Of a stretch of 64,000 nucleotides of DNA, positions 60,458 through 64,000 are shown in pieces (positions within the stretch are counted from its first letter, which is position 1; the number at the start of each line of letters is the position of its first letter). The translations under genes were made by a program, and so were the position numbers. The notes under the pieces were generated by a model. The model saw nothing but the letters and a program-made list of their open reading frames with translations, did not search any database and was not told the origin of the DNA. Location: contig NHZP01000035.1 in NCBI GenBank assembly GCA_003313425.1, positions 124,001 to 188,000 on the forward strand, in the 5' to 3' direction. Source of the stretch: Pseudopyrenochaeta lycopersici (taxonomy: Eukaryota; Ascomycota; Dothideomycetes; Pleosporales; Pseudopyrenochaetaceae).

Positions 60458-61842
60458 CTACCGATTTCTCAGATACCAGTTGAAGGCCAACTGTCCGGTC
60501 TCAATATGGAAAGGCGTAGGCACTTCGGCCAAGCCCGGTCGTGCAACGGGATGTCTCAGGTACACTGCGGCGCAGATGTTCTGGTTGACCTCGAGATATC
60601 TTGGGATAAATGCGAATGCGCTCATGTAGTCTCTTGGCCGCCAGGGCGTTGCGTACGGCGCTGCGGCGTTGCGCTTGTTCCATGCAGAGGTGTGTTCAGT
60701 TTCGAGGCGCAGTTTTTCAAAGGCAGAGCGAAGGCGAGCCTGGTCGGCTTCGGAGATTAAGGATTCAGCGGCGTCGGTTGTATTTTTGGGTGAAGAGGGC
60801 GTGGTTGAGGCGGCGCGTTCGGCGATTTGTGTCTTGAGGAAATCGAACTGCGCGTCCAAGGTGGAGATTGTTTCTGGATTTGCTGAGCGCCAGAGACTGA
60901 TGGCCTTCCTGACGCTTTGTCTGAAGGCGCGGAACTTTTGCTTGTCCTTTGCCTTGACGTCTTCGGCTAGCACGTCGTCTACCTGGACCATCAGGTCCTG
61001 CAGGTGCTTCTTCAACTCGGCTGGCGTGGGTTCCTCGCGTGTTGACTGCGAGACTGCTGTGTCTGATTTGGGTTGCTTGGGGGTCTGGCCGCCGCTCTGC
61101 TCGCGAGCTTCGGCGCGGGCGGCGCCTTTCTCTTTGGCGACACGGCGAGCAGTCGAAGAGCGAGTCTTGGGGGCACCGGTTGCGAACATGACGGACGAGG
61201 GCTCGACCTGGAACATGTCGCCGGGGTTGAGGGCGTATCCGGGGTAGGGCATCTGGAGGATTGTCAGTTCCACACCGACTGCCAGCACATGGCCATGCAA
61301 AGCGTCTGACGCACCTTCTTGCCATTGACCTTGACCAGGCCGTGAACAACAAATTGCCTCGCCTGGCGCACGCTGCTGGCGAACATGGCCCTGAAGATGG
61401 CCGTGTCCAGCCTCCTTTCGAGCGGATAGTATGCCATTTGCATGTAGGGCGTCATCTGCGGCGTGTGACGCTTGTCCTGTGTGTCCGCACCAGCGCCCCG
61501 TCCGGCCGCCTGCTCAGATCCGTCGTGCCTCGCGAGGTATTTGTGGTCCATGCCCACGACGGCGGGCAGGTTCCTGCTGAACTGGCGCTTCCACTTCTTT
61601 TCCCGTATCTGCTCGCCATGGTACGCTCGGGTCGAGGCCTTGGCAGTCCATTTCTGCTGGAAGTAGGTGCGCGTAGTGACGTTAGGGGCTTTGAGCTGCG
61701 AAATGGCGTACAGAGACCAGCGCGACCAATTCTGGCGGACGTGCTGCTGCGTGTCAGTACCGTATCACAGGCTCCAGGGCGGCCAGAAAGGGCGGCATAC
61801 CAGCTTCTTCAGCGAATGGAACCGAGGCTTCTTCCTGGGCAT
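60458..61842 (-). CDS. nam9: mitochondrial small-subunit ribosomal protein uS4m (Nam9)
   Basis: Three exons (61801-61842, 61315-61743, 60458-61252; introns 57 and 62 nt) give 421 aa. It belongs to the mitochondrial 37S subunit. The start [14 protein letters not shown] and the following [13 protein letters not shown] match fungal Nam9. The S4 RNA-binding domain lies at about 123-170 ([32 protein letters not shown], continuing past the splice with [11 protein letters not shown]). A long, charged, Ala/Lys/Glu-rich insert (about 190-330) precedes the conserved ending ([41 protein letters not shown]). The length is close to yeast Nam9 (486 aa). Divergent from the La gene by 252 bp. Confidence 0.95.
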
Positions 61843-62094
61843 GGTGAAGGGCGGGCAATGGCGATGACTGGAGAGACTGCAGTCATCTCGACAATGCCGC
61901 AGCAGCAATTCAACGGGCCCGTGCGCCGCGCGGAAAAGCGATTTTCTAGCTCCCCACTCCGCCCGCGAGCTTCAACTTTCTCTGACCTGCAACTTTTTTC
62001 CTGCCAACCACGCCCAGCTGTGATTTGGCATATCTGCGCGCCGTCTTAGCAGCTACAACTTTTCCTTGCGACTCCAGCTGCGCATCCTACAAAA
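61843..62094. promoter_or_regulatory. shared divergent promoter of nam9 and La
   Basis: A 252-bp region between two ATGs on opposite strands, so both promoters must lie here or reach into the genes. It is pyrimidine-rich near the La start (TTTTCC). No known factor site was picked out. Confidence 0.5.
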
Positions 62095-63597
62095 ATGGCC
62101 GACACCGAAAACGCGGCTCAGGCGGCCACCAACCCCGCCGACGCGCCCAAGACGGAGAGCTCAGTCGAAGTCAAGTCTGCCGACCAGGCGACTGACGCCA
62201 GCGCTGCCAAAGACAAGTCGGACGACGCCGGCGAGCAGAAATGGGAGCTCAATGGCAAGCCAAAAGAGCGCGACGGCCGCCGCAACGATCGCAACGATCG
62301 CAACGGCAGACAAGACCGCTTCGACAACCGCCGTGGTCGCGGCAGGGGCAGAGGGGGCTTCCAGAACACCAAGCGGTGCGCTTCTTGCTCTCACCCCGCC
62401 ATCTCCTACTAATTCGCTGCCACAGGCCCAACAATGAGTTCGACAACCTCCCCGAGACTGACGATCCTGTGGAGATTCGCGGCCAAGTATGACCCCAGCC
62501 TCATTAATCTCACTTCGCCTGCTAACGACGTGCAGGTGGAATTCTACTTCTCCACCCAAAACCTGGCTACGGACGAGCACTTGTTCTTAGAGCTCGATGG
62601 CCCCAACAACCGCCCCGTATCCATCAAGCATGTCTGCACCTTCAAGCGCATGCGCCGATTCACACCTTACTCCGCTGTAGTCAATGCCCTCAAGGAGAGC
62701 AAGGACCTTGTTGTTGTCGAAGATGGCGGGGCTGGAAACGAGGCCATCAAGCTCAAGGAGCCGCTTGTTGTTCCTGCAAAGGACACTGACGACAAGAACC
62801 CTCCCAAGACTATCGATCTCTTCTACCGACTGAAGACTGCATCCTCCAACAACCTCGAGACCAGCGCCTACGTGAAGGGCTTTGGCGAAGGCGACGTCGG
62901 TCAGATTGCGCTTGAGCAGTTCTTCCGCCCCTATGGTGCCGTCATGGTCCGCAAGCGCCGCGGAGACGACCAGAGCTGGAAGGGCAGCGTCTTCGTTGAG
63001 TTCGACACCGAAGACTCGCAGAAGCAGTTCCTCGCTCTCGACCCCAAGCCCAAGTTCAACGACAACGAGCTCACCACCATGGGCAAGAAGGAGTACGTCG
63101 AGATGAAGTGCAAGGAAAAGGGTATCAAGCCGGACTGGGAGCTCACTGAGCAGGAGAAGTTTGAACAGCGCCAGAAGCGGCGCGAAGAGAACGGCGATCA
63201 CCGTGGTGGCAACCGCAGCAGAGGCGGAGACCGTGGCGGCCGAGGTGGAGGTCGTGGACGTGGTCGCGGAGGACGTGGCGGCCGTGGAGGGTTTGATCGT
63301 CGGGATCGCAACCGCTCCCGCTCTCCTCGCAGGCGTCGGGACCGCAGCGCTTCAGGCGGCTCTGTTGACAGCGGCGACTGGAACACTCGCCGTGACCGCT
63401 ACCAGAATGGCAAGGACGACCGCGGCAGCCGCAAGGAGGAGAGGAAAGAGATTGAGCGCGACGCTCATGGCGTTCCTGTCGTCAAGGACTCTCGCCCTGA
63501 CGCCGAGAACGGCAGCTCCAATAAGCGCAAGGCTGGCGACGACGACCGCGACTCCAGCTCCAAGAAGAACAAGCTCGAAATCAAGCAGGACGAGTAG
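62095..63597 (+). CDS. La protein (Lhp1-like RNA-binding chaperone)
   Basis: Three exons (62095-62375, 62426-62486, 62536-63597; introns 50 and 49 nt) give 467 aa. La binds the UUU-OH ends of RNA polymerase III transcripts and aids tRNA and U6 maturation in the nucleus. The La motif lies at about 98-180 (VEFYFSTQNLATDEHLF, SIKHVCTFKRMRRFT). An RRM follows (SAYVKGFGEGD, GSVFVEFDTEDSQKQF). An N-terminal Ala/Asp-rich leader with an RGG patch ([11 protein letters not shown], about 78-89) precedes the La motif; a large second RGG region, an RS stretch and a Lys-rich tail (KKNKLE) follow. The first intron falls right after the N-terminal RGG patch. Divergent from nam9. Confidence 0.94.
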
Positions 63598-64000
63598 ATG
63601 CACCTCAAGGCAACCACCATCATCATCGCCTGTGTACCATCTCATTGCATCTATGCGGCGTTTTACGGTGCCTTTCATTTCTATGGTCGTCGCTAAGATA
63701 CCATCATCATGGCTGGTTGGGTGGGTTTCATTTGGGAAAAAAAAGTTTCTTTTCGTACTCGAGATATCTATATCTACGCCTGCCATCCTCGCTAGCTATG
63801 ACCTGCAGTGCATGATGCTGCTGTTGCGCTCATGAATGAGATACCACGTTTACAATTCTTGGACCTGTTCTCATATAAGCTAATGGCTTATTGTGATTAT
63901 GAATTTGTGGTGCTTCGATGATTGTAAGAGCGTATGGGATACTTTATACATTGCTGGTCATACAAGCCTATTGTCAATACACGCAACTCATCTCGAACCC
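63598..64000. other. 3' region of the La gene
   Basis: About 400 bp downstream of the La stop with no supportable gene; the window ends before the next one. Confidence 0.55.

Noticed and set aside
62161..63201. Antisense frames opposite La
   Set aside because: They lie opposite real coding exons with biased codons and carry no domain.

Overview
The window is filamentous ascomycete nuclear DNA, most likely from a dothideomycete (Pleosporales-like). Evidence for this is the many short GT-AG introns (mostly 48-75 nt), closely packed genes on both strands with no operons, the sterol C-22 desaturase Erg5, and fungal-type secreted pectin enzymes. The order is an inference; no marker in the window fixes genus or species.

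Layout. 1-5 kb: an NmrA-like NAD(P)-binding protein, a Gal80/Gfo-Idh-type oxidoreductase and a four-exon SDR. 5-9 kb: a gene-poor block with transposon debris, including a 210-bp MITE-like element. 9-22 kb: accessory metabolism, with a modular secreted pectate-lyase-like protein, a possible broken small gene, an HKD phospholipase D, a membrane-tethered or secreted GH43 arabinanase and a second SDR. 22-43 kb: conserved housekeeping genes: mcm3 and pms1 (convergent), a fungal protein of unknown function, erg5, a ctk2-like cyclin, eEF2 and an Rmn1/RBM26-like RNA-binding protein. 43.5-47.5 kb: a tandem array of three GFA-domain (CENP-V/S-glutathione synthase fold) genes, two intact and one decayed. 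48-55 kb: a zinc-less MDR oxidoreductase, a DAL5-type MFS permease, a second member of the unknown-function family seen at 29 kb, and a third SDR. 56-64 kb: RNA and mitochondrial housekeeping: LSM4, a single-pass membrane protein, the mitochondrial ribosomal protein Nam9 (uS4m) and the La protein.

How genes relate. mcm3 (replication licensing) and pms1 (mismatch repair) both carry ACGCGT-type sites just upstream, which suggests shared G1/S control. LSM4 and La both act on the 3' ends of RNA polymerase III/U6-type RNAs and lie 6 kb apart. The pectate lyase and GH43 arabinanase attack the backbone and arabinan side chains of pectin. nam9 and La are divergent over about 250 bp.

Most notable observations: the tandem GFA array, in which the third copy has lost one intron exactly (217 nt = 104 + 113) and carries a frameshift, a nonsense codon and a lost zinc-ligand Cys; the bacterial-looking modular pectate lyase; a two-copy fungal family built around an LPxELRDxVY motif; and an LSM4 gene whose start codon is a 3-nt coding exon. 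I found no clearly new defence or biosynthetic system. No tRNA, rRNA or CRISPR was seen.
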